DNA of 64,000 bases from Bryopsis sp. KO-2023 (lineage: Eukaryota; Chlorophyta; Ulvophyceae; Bryopsidales; Bryopsidaceae): assembly GCA_030272585.1 (NCBI GenBank), contig BSYQ01000010.1:1054001-1118000 (forward strand), in the 5' to 3' direction. The notes below the pieces were generated by a model. It was not told the DNA's origin, ran no database searches, and saw nothing but the letters and a program-made list of their open reading frames with translations. The position numbers and the translations under genes are program-made. The first letter of the stretch is position 1; the number at the start of each line of letters is the position of its first letter. Positions 48,975 to 61,371 of this stretch are shown piece after piece.

Positions 48975-49358
48975 CGCGCGCTGCGTGCTGTTTCAACGAT
49001 CGACCCCCTATCGTCGGTGTCTTGCTGCTCTCCTTCCTCGGGGCTGTCGGAATATCAACGATCGTTGATATTGGGCGCCGCTTAGTCACACTGTGCAAGT
49101 GGCAAAAGCAAAGAATCCTTGCTTTCCCCTCGATTCGCGTAACATTTCACTTAATTGTTCTTAAACGATCATTCTTTTTTTTCTGCCAGCAGCAACCCAA
49201 TCACGAGCGCACACACATCTAGAAACTGCGAGATCACAGCTGAGAAACACACGCCAAAATAATACTTGGCTCAGAAAAAGACTTGTTTCGCTTAGGTGGT
49301 GTATTTGCTGGTTTGTTGGTGTTTCGTATCAACTATTTGCCCACTCGACGGTCCGACA
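48975..49358. promoter_or_regulatory. Probable bidirectional promoter, sugar transporter / VPS25
   Basis: The two coding regions diverge across 384 bp. The transporter side is GC rich (CG-rich words up to about 49.08 kb) and the VPS25 side AT richer. An ATCAACGATCGTTGAT palindrome sits near 49053-49068. Promoter role is inferred from layout. Confidence 0.5.
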
Positions 49359-51642
49359 ATGGAGGGCGCAGGATTTCAATTTCCTTTTTTCTACGATTAC
49401 CCCCCTTATTTCACGTAAGTCCACCTCTGCTGGTGGAGCATCTGTTCCAGTCAGACGCCACATCCACTCAAATATGCAAGTTATATCATTGGAAAAGATA
49501 ACACACACACACACACATACATTGCAATGCTCGATAAGCAGAGGAAAAAAAAATGAACTGTTGGAAAAAAAACGATTTCTTTTTCAAGTTTTCATAGATT
49601 TTTGCACAAAATTGCTGCAAGTACTTCTTAAGCTGGTTTTTTTTAATGGTCCAATACATAAATACGGAATTTTGAAACCAAAGTTGATGGCGAGTCCAGT
49701 GCATGTTGCTGAGTTGTTCATGTCTTCATTATTTTCCTTTTCTTTTAATTGCTTGGGATATCAGGTTGCAGCCAGTGAAAGAAACACAAGACAAGCAAAT
49801 TTCATTATGGGGGGCGTTGATTCTAGGATATTGCAGGCACCACAAGGTTTGGAAAAACAGAATAACGAAGTTTTTTCCTGAACTGGATCTTGATCTGTTG
49901 ATTAATCCACTTTTTTGAAAAGTACTGTACAAAGCAAGCTACTGTGTCAACTGCTGTTCTATTTTCGCCTGTTTTTTTATCCTCCATCAATTATTTTCCA
50001 GCATGTCGGCAAGAGGAAGGTCTTTTTTCACCTTTTTTTTTTTTCTCTGTAATTCTAATTTTTCCACCATTAACCCTCTTTTGTTTTTGTTCTGCGCAGA
50101 TATTCCAATTGGCAGTGGACAATGACGAATTGCCATTGTTTTGCAACACTAAAGTAAATCGTGAGTTGCTTCTTTTTTTGAAATTGCAAAATGATATGCA
50201 AAAAAATAATAAATCTGAACAACTATCTAGGCACTGTAAACAGTTGAGGAATATTTTGCAGCCTTTTTGATCGTGTCATATTCTTGGGCTTGATATTTAT
50301 ACTGCAAATATATATTTTTGTTTTTTCATATCCCATTATGTCCAAGGTGGTGTTTTTTTCTTTTCAGTGGAGTGTTTTCAAGCAGTTTTCTATTCCGGAA
50401 TTTTTTCCTGGGTTACTTTCAAAAATACCAAGGTGGAATGTCTTTGGTCAAGATATTTTAGAAGCGAGGAATGAGATAAGTGCATGAATTTCTCTTCTAA
50501 ATATATTAATAATATAAATATCATTTATATTATATCAAATTGAATATGATTTAATTTAGTTCAAATTCATTTCTTTGAACACGTTTTTGTTAAATGACTT
50601 GTTGCAGGGAAACTTCCATGGGATGCACGAACTTTATTTTTGGATGCTCTAGTGAAAACAGGTAAATCAGAATAGTGGAATCAGCCCCACCTGATTTCAT
50701 AGAAGAAAGAAATCAATGTTTCTGTTGGATGCTGGAATTTGCCCGGCGCATTCTGGAAATTTATCGTGAAATATATTGATTAATGTTCATGTCTACAGGT
50801 CATGGAGAATGGTTGAGTAAAGATAAAAAAAGCTGTCTGATCCTATGGAAAACGGTGGGTTGGTCTCAATTTTCAACTATGCAGTAAGCTTCCTATGGTT
50901 TTGATTGCAATTATTTTCCTTTCAGCGCTGAATCTATTTTTTTATTCAATAATACTGTTTTTGACTAATTTTTTTAATTGTTTGTTTGTTTGGATGGGAG
51001 GGGAAGGATGGGTCAGCCCCTTTTTTATCCTTTCGACACTCTTTTCTGTGTGTTCCAGAAAACACAATGGGCGGATGCGATTTATGGCTTCATTCAATCC
51101 TATGGTATGCAAGGCTCCGTAATGGCAGTGGAAGAGATTTCCAGCGGGGATGACACCAGAGGGACAGGTAAGCTGTTGAAAACCAAGCTCTTGTTTCTTT
51201 TTTTCTTATTTTTTTATTTTCTTGGGGGGGTGGGGTGCTTTCCTCTTGAAAAATAAAAAGAGAGAGGCACAAACAAGCAAATCCGAACGCACCCAATAAG
51301 AGTAATTTAACCTTATTTCAATGCAAATGAGTTGACATAAACTCACTTTTTATACGTGTTTGTGTAAGGGTAGAGCTAGAGGGGCTGGACAAAGAAGTCA
51401 TTTACAGAGCCGTTGCAATCCTCGAAGATCAGGGGAAAGCGAGGTGGGCGAGCACCTTCAAAATCAAGGAAGATGTCTATGCTAAATTCACGACTTCCAA
51501 GACTGAGTGAAAAATTCTGCCCCAAATTGTTTTGGGGATTGAGATCCAGTGATGGCATTTTTGGTGAATTCCCCCCCCCCTTTTTTTTTGCAGGCTATTT
51601 AAGGGCGAATCTGAAGGCGAAGATGGAGTCAAATTTTTCTGA
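49359..51642 (+). CDS. VPS25: ESCRT-II subunit VPS25
   Basis: Eight exons, 49359-49414, 49765-49846, 50100-50160, 50608-50661, 50799-50854, 51059-51167, 51374-51443 and 51594-51642, join in phase to 178 residues, the usual VPS25 length (176 in human). The N-terminus carries FYDYPPYFTLQP, the PPxY-type motif by which VPS25 binds VPS22 and VPS36. It continues LWGALILGYCRHHK, KVNRKLPWDARTLFLDALV, GEWLSKDKKSCLILWK and ELEGLDKEVIYRAVAIL, covering both winged-helix domains; the second is the ESCRT-III (VPS20) contact. ESCRT-II sorts ubiquitinated cargo into multivesicular bodies on endosomes, with VPS25 present in two copies per complex. The first exon is only 56 bases. Confidence 0.96.
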
Positions 51643-53130
51643 GACTTACAATCAGAAGCCCCGGCCACTGCTGAGAGATAGGAATGAGGCCCCAGCCCAC
51701 GAATATAGCTTCTGGGTCTGTCTGCTTATTCCCAGCTGGAAGTATTCGACACCACTCTTTTGGTTTTTCCCCTGATCAGAAAGATGGGGATCTGGATATG
51801 TCCGCATGTACTTTATTTTCGCTAGGATGATTTCTGAGTTGTTTGGGGAGCGGGAGTGCATGGAATGGGAGATGTATGTTGATAAACACACGTCTGTAAC
51901 CCATATAGGGCTCTTGTGGCTGCTGGGCAGCAACTGGCCAACCATGCTTGGGACTGTTTGTTCAACGAAAAATCAAGACACCTTGAGGCACAGAAATAAT
52001 GTGAAGACTGGTGAATTATGGGTGGTGGTCTGGGGGTTATTTTTGAAATATTTTTACTCCGGCACAATCACTTTTTTCAACCCAGTCCAAACCCAGCATC
52101 TTGGAACACTTCCCTTTGCATTCAGTCCAAATTCTGTCCATTGGCTGCCAGCCAAGATCACCCTATGTTAGGCAATTGATCAATTTGGTCGAAATGTTGT
52201 GGCGATTCGCATGCTTGACAGAAATTGGGGAAAGCATATAATGGAACTTTGTGGAACTTTGGACACCTCTTCGTGTAAAAGCGTTTAGTTCACACACCCT
52301 GAATTACTTTGATACACTTGCACAAGGTGTAAATTTTTGGGGAGAGAATTTGCTCAGATGGCATTTTCCCTGTTCCCAAAAATTAATGCACAGGAAAAAT
52401 CACCAGACTTTGGAGATTCATTGCTTTCTTGCGGTGGTTTTCAGATTTACATTTCACAAAACACCCTCTTCCCTCAAGTCTTGATTTATGCCTACCCTCT
52501 CATGTTTTTCAAACGAAAAAACAATCTCTTGACTATGTATATCTATATATACTATATAATATCTGACCAAAAAGAAAAAGAACCAAAAAAAAACAATAAT
52601 CAATACACATGAATTCAATCGTCCTTTCTTGTTGTGTTTTCAACCCTCAAAACACCCTAATAGTACCTTCTTGAACAATTTATGTACGACCCGTCTAGTT
52701 GACTACACTATCTGTATAAACATAACCACAGAGAAAATCAAAAATCACTCTACCAAAAAGAAAAAAAAAAGAAATCTGTCTCAAAACTAGTACACGGAAA
52801 AAGAAAATCGAAACTGAATAATAGTAATGATGGAAAAACTACCCCTTCTCAGGATATCAAGTCATTTTTTCTTTTTGGATATTTTTTTCTTGATTTAAGA
52901 AAGATTGCAACGAATTGCAGTCAATCTTTCCCCAGTTTTTTTCCCCCATTTCTGTCATTTTTCACTTGAAGCACGAAATATCTGTATATTTTCCAATAAA
53001 AAATAGAGACCACCCATATCTCATTCGCATATGGGCTACATGGGGCATTCCGCCTCAATGTAATATTTTTGAAAGATAAAAACCAAAACAAAAAACTAGT
53101 ATCTCCATTCAACCGGGTTTTTTGTTTTTC
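51643..53130. other. Intergenic region, convergent 3' ends of VPS25 and the CCCH gene
   Basis: Shared 3' flank. Open frames are short and without domains. TA-rich words near 52.53-52.56 kb and A-runs are the only features I see. Confidence 0.55.
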
Positions 53131-56100
53131 TTATCGTGGAATGTAGTTCTCCACGCTGTCTGCATAAAGGCTTTCCCTGCAGAAACAGTAATCATAAAAT
53201 CATAATCATAATCATAAAAAAATATAATCATATAATCATATCATATATCGAAATCATAATCTCAGCAGCAAAATAAGATTTCTTTATTTTTTTTCCCACG
53301 TCTACTTCTCACAAACGTTCCACAAACCTATCCCCTGTGCATTTTTGACAAAGGTTTTGAGATGGAAAAATATTTCAACTATTTGGGAAATAGAAAATAG
53401 AACATAGACTTAACTCCACCACCAGCAAGCCAACATGTGACACCTAATATGCATAATATTCTACTTAAATTTGTTTTGTTTTGTTTTGTTTTTTTTGGGG
53501 GGGGGTTGAAAATACCTGAATGCACCTCCATTTCTCACTGACAACAGAGCTGCATGGGTGGCCCCCGGCTTAGGTTCAAAATTGGCAGCCTCTCCGATCC
53601 CCAAAACATGACAAATAGCTCTGACCCTGTCCAAGTAGGTGATATCCACCATCTGCAAACAAGCCCAACCCCCTCATATTTCTTTCAAAAAAAATATAAA
53701 AAAAAACAAACATTCTTTTATCGAAATTGAAAAAATTTATATCTTCATCGCACAAAAAAAACAGAGAGGGAAAGAAAGAAAAAAACAACGAAGTGCCTCA
53801 ATTCCTTCAAATGAAATGCATCACTCTAATTTTAAATAATTCACTGGAAAAAAAAAATTCGTCCGTTTCAGGTATGCATTTTTTCGCTCATCTGTCTAGC
53901 AGTGCTCTCTGACTCCAAATAAAAGCAAAGAGCATGAAAAAAAAATGTAAAAACAGAAACAAAACTTCCGATCCTAACCAAAAAAAAACGGAAAGGAAAT
54001 GTTGCAAAACACAGTATTTGGGGGGTGGATATTAACTGCTTCAAGATATCTTACCTTTGGAATGGATTGCATATTTGCATTACTCATGCTTGTTGGAGAA
54101 CCACCAGGGATAATTGAGTTTCCAGCCATCCCTCGAGACCCCCCCATGTGCCCTGGATGCTTCCTTTGGTTTGGACAAAAAAAAGAAAAAAACAATGGTC
54201 AGGCTGACACTGCAAGCTACTGAACACATGTCTCTAGAGGCCCAACCTCGAAATCAAGGAGAAAAAAATAAGATTGCAAAAATATGACCTTACAATAATA
54301 TTTTACACACACCCTCGGCAAAAAAACACCACTATTATCATTAGCGTTGAAACTAGGTCGCATGTACAAGGGGCTTAGTTCGTTATTTTGAGGGACAGGC
54401 GGCAGAGGCTTTCAGTCCTGATGCAATACAATAAAAATGACACTTTAGTTAGAATGCTGTGCTAAATTGTTTCAGCTCACAAGTAAGGATCTCCAGTCAG
54501 TGGGGGTGGCATGCTCGAAGGGCCACCTTCAAAGGGCAATCGTGGAAAAGGTCGGAGTTCCTGATGACTAAAAAGAAGAGGTCCGTAAGACAGTCACAAC
54601 CATACGAAACGAATGTAAAAGGAAAAAAAGAAACATGCATAATTTCCAAAAAAAACTTTTTTTTTAATTGAATTCGAAACCTTCATGCACCCTGTCTGAT
54701 AGGGGCCGGACCAGATATTAAAAAAACCCGCATTCCTTGAGATCGCATTCTTTCTTCGGACATCAAAAAAGATTGATTCCACAAAACTTTCCTTGATACT
54801 CCTTCCCCAGCTTTTCTTCAACCAACATATTTATTATCTTTTTCCCCGATGAATTTCAAAATGTACTCACCCATGGGCAAATGTGCATCTATCCTCGTAA
54901 GGACAGTGGCCGAGCTGCTGGAATTTTTCACACAGCTTGGTCTTGAAATAGGGCCCCTCTCTCAGGATGTCCCTCTCTCTTTCCCAAGACCTCCGACCGT
55001 TTTCCCCAAACCGGGAGCCCCCCATGAAACCCCTGTGCAACACACACAATCAGCAGCACTCCAAGAAAAGGACCAAAAAGAAACACAAACCAACATGGAA
55101 AACCTAACAGCTCACCCCTTCAATGTTGAAATCATATTTCTGTTCACAATCCACATTCACGCCCCCCCCCCTCAACCAATGATCAACATTTAGAATCAAG
55201 ATATCTAACAAAACGCAAACAAACTGGGGGATGAGTTGCAAGCGCAAAATAAAAGATTGATGTCAAGACTGACCTATCCCAGTCCCCATCATGCCTGGAG
55301 CCCCCCACTGGTCCAGGCCCAGGGCCCGGCCCCGGGCCTGATCCGGGCCCTGGCCCAGGTCCTGGGTGGTCTGGACGGCTTGCAGATTCTGGGGGAGGCA
55401 TCGATTCCGGTCGAGGTTCGTGAAAGAATCGACACCTATCGCCATATGAACATTTGCCAGTTTGCGTCCAACCGATGCACACACCCCGGCCAATTCCACG
55501 GGGAAACTCCCTTGGACCTGCCGTGCAATCCCAAGGCATCAATGCTGGCCAGGGTGGGTATTCTCATTCGCAGTTTGAGAAACTTGTTCTTAGGTGCATA
55601 TAAAGTGCTTTTTGCTCTGATGAGGAATCCTACCACTAGCGCCGCCTCCACCACCAGGGCCACCCCCTGGGTTGTTACCAAATCCCCCCCATTGATTTCC
55701 GTTTTCACCACCTCCACCCCCCTATTCACACAGACACAAAAATGAATCGCATGAAAGTAGCAAACAAGACATCAAAACCTCAACTGATTTCGTTTCAAGA
55801 ACTGCTCATGCACTGCTTACTTCTTAGTTTTTCTCAATTCAGAACTTTCGGGGGACCGCGATGGTTTTTGCCTTTTTTTTCTTTTTTTCCCCAATGTTGA
55901 GTGAGATCATTGTAAGCTTAGGAGGAAGCAAAGCATGCAGAATTTGATTTCAGTCGGCGAGAATTCATCTGTTGGGGGCAATCAAACTAGACCCTTGAGA
56001 AAATTCGAGGTAAATTATATACATTATCCTTTTGGAATGCAGAACAGGCACAGACATAAGCATCAGGTATATGATACATGCATCCCTCGGTTTTCAAATT

Positions 56101-56266
56101 TCAGCACTACTGCTGAATGCAATTTGTGACTTCGATTGCTTTTGCAACCCACCGCAAATGGTCGATGCCTGTCTCTGTCGAACATACGGTCGCCACCTCG
56201 ATGTAGGTGCGGGCCTCGTCCCCCGAACCCACCGCCACTTGCTCCACCACCTCCTCGACCGTACAT
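53131..56266 (-). CDS. Two-finger CCCH zinc-finger protein (likely RNA binding)
   Basis: Eight exons, 56266-56153, 55721-55634, 55517-55274, 55032-54871, 54567-54481, 54163-54055, 53652-53516 and 53176-53131, join in phase to 328 residues. Finger 1 is C81-x8-C90-x5-C96-x3-H100 (VCIGWTQTGKCSYGDRCRFFH). Finger 2 is C183-x8-C192-x5-C198-x3-H202, followed by FAHGHQELRP, the canonical tail of tandem CCCH proteins that bind single-stranded RNA. The N-terminus is a Gly/Arg-rich stretch starting MYGRGGGGASGGG, and a GPGPGP run links the fingers. The C-terminus (YLDRVRAICHVLGIGEAANF) looks helical and unfamiliar. A role in mRNA splicing, stability or export is plausible but not shown. Head to head with the oxygenase gene, 127 bp apart. 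Confidence 0.88.
53185..53262. repeat. ATAATC-type microsatellite
   Basis: Repeated ATAATCAT words fill the last intron of the CCCH gene just upstream of its final exon (as read on the - strand). Confidence 0.8.
54350..54445 (+). repeat. Second copy of a SINE-like 3' tail
   Basis: GGCTTTCAGTCCTGATGCAA then TACAATAAAAA closely matches the segment near 14150-14180. It lies in an intron of the CCCH gene. Confidence 0.35.
55295..55380 (-). repeat. Gly-Pro hexanucleotide repeat inside the CCCH gene
   Basis: A degenerate GGNCCN repeat in coding DNA encodes alternating Gly-Pro between finger 1 and finger 2. Confidence 0.85.
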
Positions 56267-56393
56267 TTTTCCCCGAAACCAAAAAAAAAAACAGTTCCAA
56301 GAGGAACAAAGGCCGTTCAGAAAACGCAAAGAAAGAAACACCTTGAGGGATTCATCAAGTTCTGTCGATTTGACACATGGACCCCTTTGCTCC
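56267..56393. promoter_or_regulatory. Probable bidirectional promoter, CCCH / oxygenase
   Basis: Only 127 bp separate the two start codons, the tightest pair in the window. The gap includes an A-run and a CAGTTCC word. No TATA box is evident. Confidence 0.5.
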
Positions 56394-59300
56394 ATGTGTG
56401 AGGACTGGGCTGTGTTGGCCGAATTCCGCCAAAAGTTTGGTGATGACTTGGCAATCTCTTTGTTCAGCGAGGTAGGATGTCCCTGAGAATTTTTTACACA
56501 AAAAGCTCACATTTGGGTTAAAAAAAACTTTTGTGAACACAGTCACTGGAAGAAACTGGAGAGACAATTGTGTTATTGCAACATAGGAAATTGATTATTT
56601 GCTTTCTTAATTCAAAGCTTGGTAGGCTGGAGTTTTGGGGAAAAAGTACTTGTGTTGAAGGGGGGGGGGGAGGTGTTGGGAAAGCAAGTTCTTGCCATTT
56701 TCTGCCATATTGACAGTTCGATGATGAAGTTAATTTTGCAAGTGTTGAATCAGTCAGTTCATCTAAATTGGATTAAAATAGGCACATTTCACGGGTTTTT
56801 TTCCGACGTGGACTACACAGTCGTGAAATTGGTGGTGTTTGTCATTTGGATTTGGTCAAGAAGAGTGTCCTGTTGTCGATAAGATGTGTGTGCTTGGGAG
56901 GGATTGCTGCTGATCTTGCTTTTGTCGGGAGTCAATCCTTTGTTTGATTTTCAGAATACGGCTGGGAGATTAAGAATTTCCTTACACTCAGCAGAAGGGA
57001 AAAAAAACTTTGTGCCACAAGACATGGTGAGCATCCGTGTTGGAGGATGGATCCGCTGTTTTTTTTGTTGTGGGTTCGTCACTTGCTCATTAGTCTTGGT
57101 CATGGCTCAATTTATGAACGTTTTTTCCACCCTCTGGCTGCACTGTTTCGACCCCAGAAGTGTTGTTCGTTGTAGGAGGAGAAAGTCAACAGCGAGAGCA
57201 CGTGGGCTGTTCCTACGATTTCCTATGATCAACTCGCGGCGCCGCGGGATGCGTGGGACGATGTCGACGCTTTTTTGGATGGGGTGGGTGGGTTCATGCC
57301 CAGCGATTGTCCGTCGCGAAAAATACAGTGAAGAATCCTCACTTGCTGTACCCCGAACAATTAAACAACAGGAATCTGCAACGGGGATCCACCATTTGCT
57401 CTGAGCATCAGAGGGAGGTTTCCTTTTGCTCCGTTTTCCATGCGATTGTGTTCTGGGGGTGTTGTCACTGATGCACAGTGGATGGGCCCATGGGGGCGTT
57501 CAGCTTCGATGTAAAAAGCTTGAAAATAGCAGTGTTCCGGGTTGACGTCTGATAATGAAATGTGTTCATAAAACCAATGAAACTAGCCCTGTTCATTGCT
57601 TGCCCAGATTCGTGAATCTGGGATTTTGGCGGTCTCCGGGGTGCCAGGATTTGCTGAGCTCAGAAAGAAATTGATGCTGACATTGAATGATTTCGGGGTG
57701 AGTGAGCCATTGATTCATAAGGGTGGGTTGGCCGCCTTTTTCGAAAGGCAGCTGCGAAACCTTGTCGGTTACAAAGAGAAGAGAACAGGGAAACTGGTGA
57801 TTACAGTAAAAAAAAATAATTATTAAAAAAAACTGGTTTCTCCATGGTTATTTCTTAATTTTTGTTTTCAATTCTAAGAAGAAAATTAGATCCGTGGCAC
57901 TCGGTCGAGGGGAAAGAAAAAAATAACAAGAATTAACAAGCTTTGAAACAACTTGGCACTGATTTTGAGCCATATTTCCCAAAACAGAATTCTTTTCAAA
58001 ATCAAAAGGGCCATTTGTAAGGATGGTGCCTTCTGAATTTGTTGTGAATGCAACTGCAAAATAAAAAATGTGAAAATTTTTGCACTCGTAAGCCAACACG
58101 TGTGATTTTCTGACCTAAGACCCCGTTTTGTTTCTCCTTAGAACTTGCCAGAAGAAACTGTGCGGTCAAAATATTCTTTGGAAGCCAGCAAATACAGTGT
58201 GGGGTGGTCTCTGGGTGTGGAAATCTTCGAAGGGCAGCGTGACTACTCTAAAGGTTCATTCTATGCAAATCCTTTTAATGACAATCCTAGGTAGGAAAAA
58301 AAACCCGGATCCACAAAACCCATCACAAAAGTGTGTGTTTGTGTGAACTCCTGTGCCATGTGTGTATTCTCACTTTTTTTTTTAGCCGGGTGTTTCTTGC
58401 ATAGTTATGGCTGCCCTTGCTTCTTCTTTTCAAAAAACAGGACAAGTTCAGCTTGCCACCAGAAGAAGAAAAATTGGGAAAGAAAAACCAATTCTTATAT
58501 ATATATATATATATATCATGGATATTTGATGGAAGCATGGCTTTTTGATTTGCAAGGCCTGGGGCGACTCACTTTCCGGAATATCACACGCCCAATGTAT
58601 GGCCAGAAGAGCTCCCAGAATTGGAGAAAAACTTCAAGGAAATGGGGAAGATTATGATGCACGTTGCATTGATGGTGGCGCAAGGAATTGATAGGTAACA
58701 TCAATCTTTTTTCGAAGCAAGAAAATATGCATGTGATCGAATTTGGACGCAGGATTTCCATGGAAATCAATTGGTCAAAAGTGTTGGGTTCTATCAGTTG
58801 GTGAAGAGAATCTGAAAAGGAGCAGGTTAGTAATGTATCCCACAGTGTTGAAACAGAAACGTTGAAAAGGTATTTTGTTTGATATGGCTGTGTGTTGTGT
58901 GTGTGTGTTTTTCTACCAGGTCCATGGAAAAGGAAATGCCAGAAAGCTCTGGTGTGGTGAGTGAAATTTTGAAGTCGTCACAGATACACAAGGCACGAGG
59001 GCTGATTTATTTCCCCACTGGTCTGTCGAATTGGTGCGGGCTCCACAAAGACCATGGGCTCTTGACAGGTAGAACACTGGCGTTGAAAAGTGGAAACACG
59101 GTTCATCTTGTTTAGGTTTTACTAAACTGAGGAAATGATATTCGACCTCCCTGAGAGCAGGATTCGAACCTAGATGTTGTGGAAGTGTTTGTCTCAGGTT
59201 GTGAATCCATTTCTGATCGGAATAATTCTGATTGGGAAGGACATATTGTGTTTTGATTTAAGTTTCTATGGTGGGTATAGGGCTGGCTCCAGGTTTGTTT

Positions 59301-59946
59301 GTCAGTGGCGATAGAGAAGTTGACAGTCCAGATCCAAAGTGTGGTTTGTACATTGCCAGTCCAGATGGCTCAACCCACAGGTAGGTCTCCCCCCAGGGTG
59401 AAAATTTTGAACACGTATGGGACAGTTTCATTTTGCTCACTTTGTCGGTCACAGCGCCCAAGGGTAAAATAGTTAGAATTTCTTGAGCTTGGTGGTTTCT
59501 GGCTGTTTCACCTGACGGGAATGCTACTAAATGACGCTTTAAAAAAAAAAAGGTCTTGATTTCCTGCTTTCCATCCAATTTGTTGCATTCCAGAACCTTT
59601 CCTCAAAAGGGTTGTCCAAAATTGTGATCTTCTGTATTAATGGCTTTTTGATCATAGGGCTGTTATGGACAAAACATCAATAGCGTTTCAGATTGGCGAA
59701 GCTCTGCAGGCGATCTCGAGAGGGAAATTCAAAGCAACCCCCCATTGGGTGGCAGCCCCTGAAACAGATTTAAAAGAAATCAGGCGATTAAGTTTTGCCC
59801 TCTTCTTCCAGCCGAGTGTTGATTATGAAATCGTTGGTGGGGTGGATGCAGCTGAGGTTGGGTGGGAAGATGGAATGACATTTGGCGATTTTGCCAAACG
59901 GAAATTTGACTTGTACTATCAAAAATCGGTTGGGAAGAAGGAATGA
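56394..59946 (+). CDS. 2-oxoglutarate/Fe(II)-dependent oxygenase, isopenicillin N synthase-like
   Basis: Nine exons, 56394-56471, 56955-57026, 57176-57283, 57608-57697, 58142-58290, 58557-58694, 58920-59068, 59281-59380 and 59658-59946, join in phase to 390 residues. The N-terminal part has VPTISYDQL and a GILAVSGVPGF strand. The middle has LPEETVRSKYSLEASKYSVGW and KGSFYANPFNDNPRPG, as in an algal/plant subgroup. Iron ligands read H254-x-D256 (WCGLHKDHGLLTG) and H324 (KATPHWVAAP), with R338-L-S340 as the 2-oxoglutarate clamp. All catalytic residues are therefore present. The substrate is unknown; plant relatives hydroxylate small molecules. The family usually has a longer Tyr-rich strand before the HxD. 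The extreme C-terminus is changed by a local tandem duplication (see 59853-59993). The upstream frame stays open, so an earlier start cannot be excluded. Confidence 0.9.
59140..59190 (-). repeat. Second tRNA-like B-box word
   Basis: On the - strand, CTAGGTTCGAATCCTGCT repeats the B-box word seen near 35270. It sits in an oxygenase intron with no tRNA fold around it. Confidence 0.3.
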
Positions 59947-59993
59947 CCTTGGGTGATTTTGCAAAAACAAAAATTTGACTTGTACAATCAAGG
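59853..59993 (+). repeat. Tandem duplication spanning the oxygenase stop codon
   Basis: A block of about 67 bp (GGAATGACATTTGGCGATTT..., ending TTGACTTGTACTATCAA) is followed at once by a diverged copy (GGAATGACCTTGGGTGATTT..., ending TTGACTTGTACAATCAA). The second copy enters a different frame, so the protein stops at KKE shortly after the first copy. Confidence 0.85.
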
Positions 59994-61371
59994 GTAAGAT
60001 GGGGAATCGAAGTCACATCTTTTTGCTTTTTTGGAAAGGGGTCTTTTTTCTGTAGAAATGTGAAGGACGAGAATTTTGTGTTTAGGTTTTGTCGAAAAGC
60101 CAAAGTTTTGACAGTTTTAGCTCAGGCCAAGGGCACTGTGGGATTATCCCTCAGTCTCACCATTTGAACCAATTTGTTTGTTTGTTTTTTGAGGCAAGGG
60201 GTAGGCACACGCAAACACTGTGACGTAACCAAACTGTGTAACCATCTCCAAAAAAACACCGAATTCTGGAAAAAATGAAAACAGTTGAAAGAAGGCAGCA
60301 CCAAATTGTTTACGTATGAACCAACCTGTATAATTTCATGTATTTTTATCACTCTTCAAGAAAGTGGTAAGACCCTACCAGACAAAGAAATCGCAAAAAC
60401 GGCTTTCGAAAGACACATTGACGAAGTATATCTACCTGCTTAGTTGCATCTTAAAAACCTATCTACCTACTACAAGATTCTGTGAGAATTTACTACACAT
60501 GCTGTGTAACACTTTTCACCCTTCAGATTCCCACAAAAGAAAAGCGACACTTTTAAAAATTCCTCAAACAAAAACCAAATAATTTTCACAGAAACCAGCA
60601 TATTTCGTCCATACAATTTCTGCCAAATTCTGTCAAATTTCATGTACAGAACGTCATTATTATGAGTTTGACAGAGCCTGGTGCAGCAGTGCACATGCAG
60701 TACACTAGTGTTATTCTCAGTAAATGTGAGTTGTAAACTATGCACAATAAGGTTCGGGCTAGTTGGAATATGCTCATAGTCTGCACAGGCTGGTTTGCCA
60801 ATAGTCTGGATGGTGCCCGCCTCTACACAGTGGACAGCAGAATATTTTCAGCTTGGAGAAATATGGTGCAAGGGTTAAAAAATTTGTCACACCAGTCACA
60901 TCCAATATCTATAAGGACAGAATGCACTTCACCTCGGGCAAACTTTCGTGTTCAATTTTCACAGAATGGAATGGAGATATGGATGGAGATAGAATGGAGA
61001 TAGCCTTAGTTTTTCGATAGACAGCATGCACAATGATGTTGGAATATGTGTCCTGTGCAACTGTGCATGACATTGTGCAAGGCACTTCAAATCAGTCATT
61101 CACATCACATTGATTCTTTCACTTTTCCTACTACAGTTGGCTGAGACGTTTTGCGCTAAGTATCTCCCCCTCAAAGATTCCCATTTATGGCACGAATAAC
61201 ACCTGAAGTAAATCAGTGTCCCCTCTGTCGCTTTGTCATGAACTTAATACTGTGGCAGTGTATAGTACATAGTAGCTATGTGGGAAGAAATCCCACTTTT
61301 GCATTATTTCAAAACAACTGGATCACTGTCTACTTTTTTTTTTCTAACTTCCACTGTGTTGGAAACATCAA
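59947..61371. other. Intergenic region, convergent 3' ends of the oxygenase and HMG genes
   Basis: Shared 3' flank, AT rich. The 60.6-61.1 kb part has many short GCAC/GTGC words (GTGCACATGCAGT, CTGTGCATGACATTGTGC) that could form weak stems. No gene is supported. Confidence 0.5.

Noticed and set aside
59150-59175. A tRNA gene on the - strand in an oxygenase intron
   Set aside because: Same B-box word, but no cloverleaf around it.
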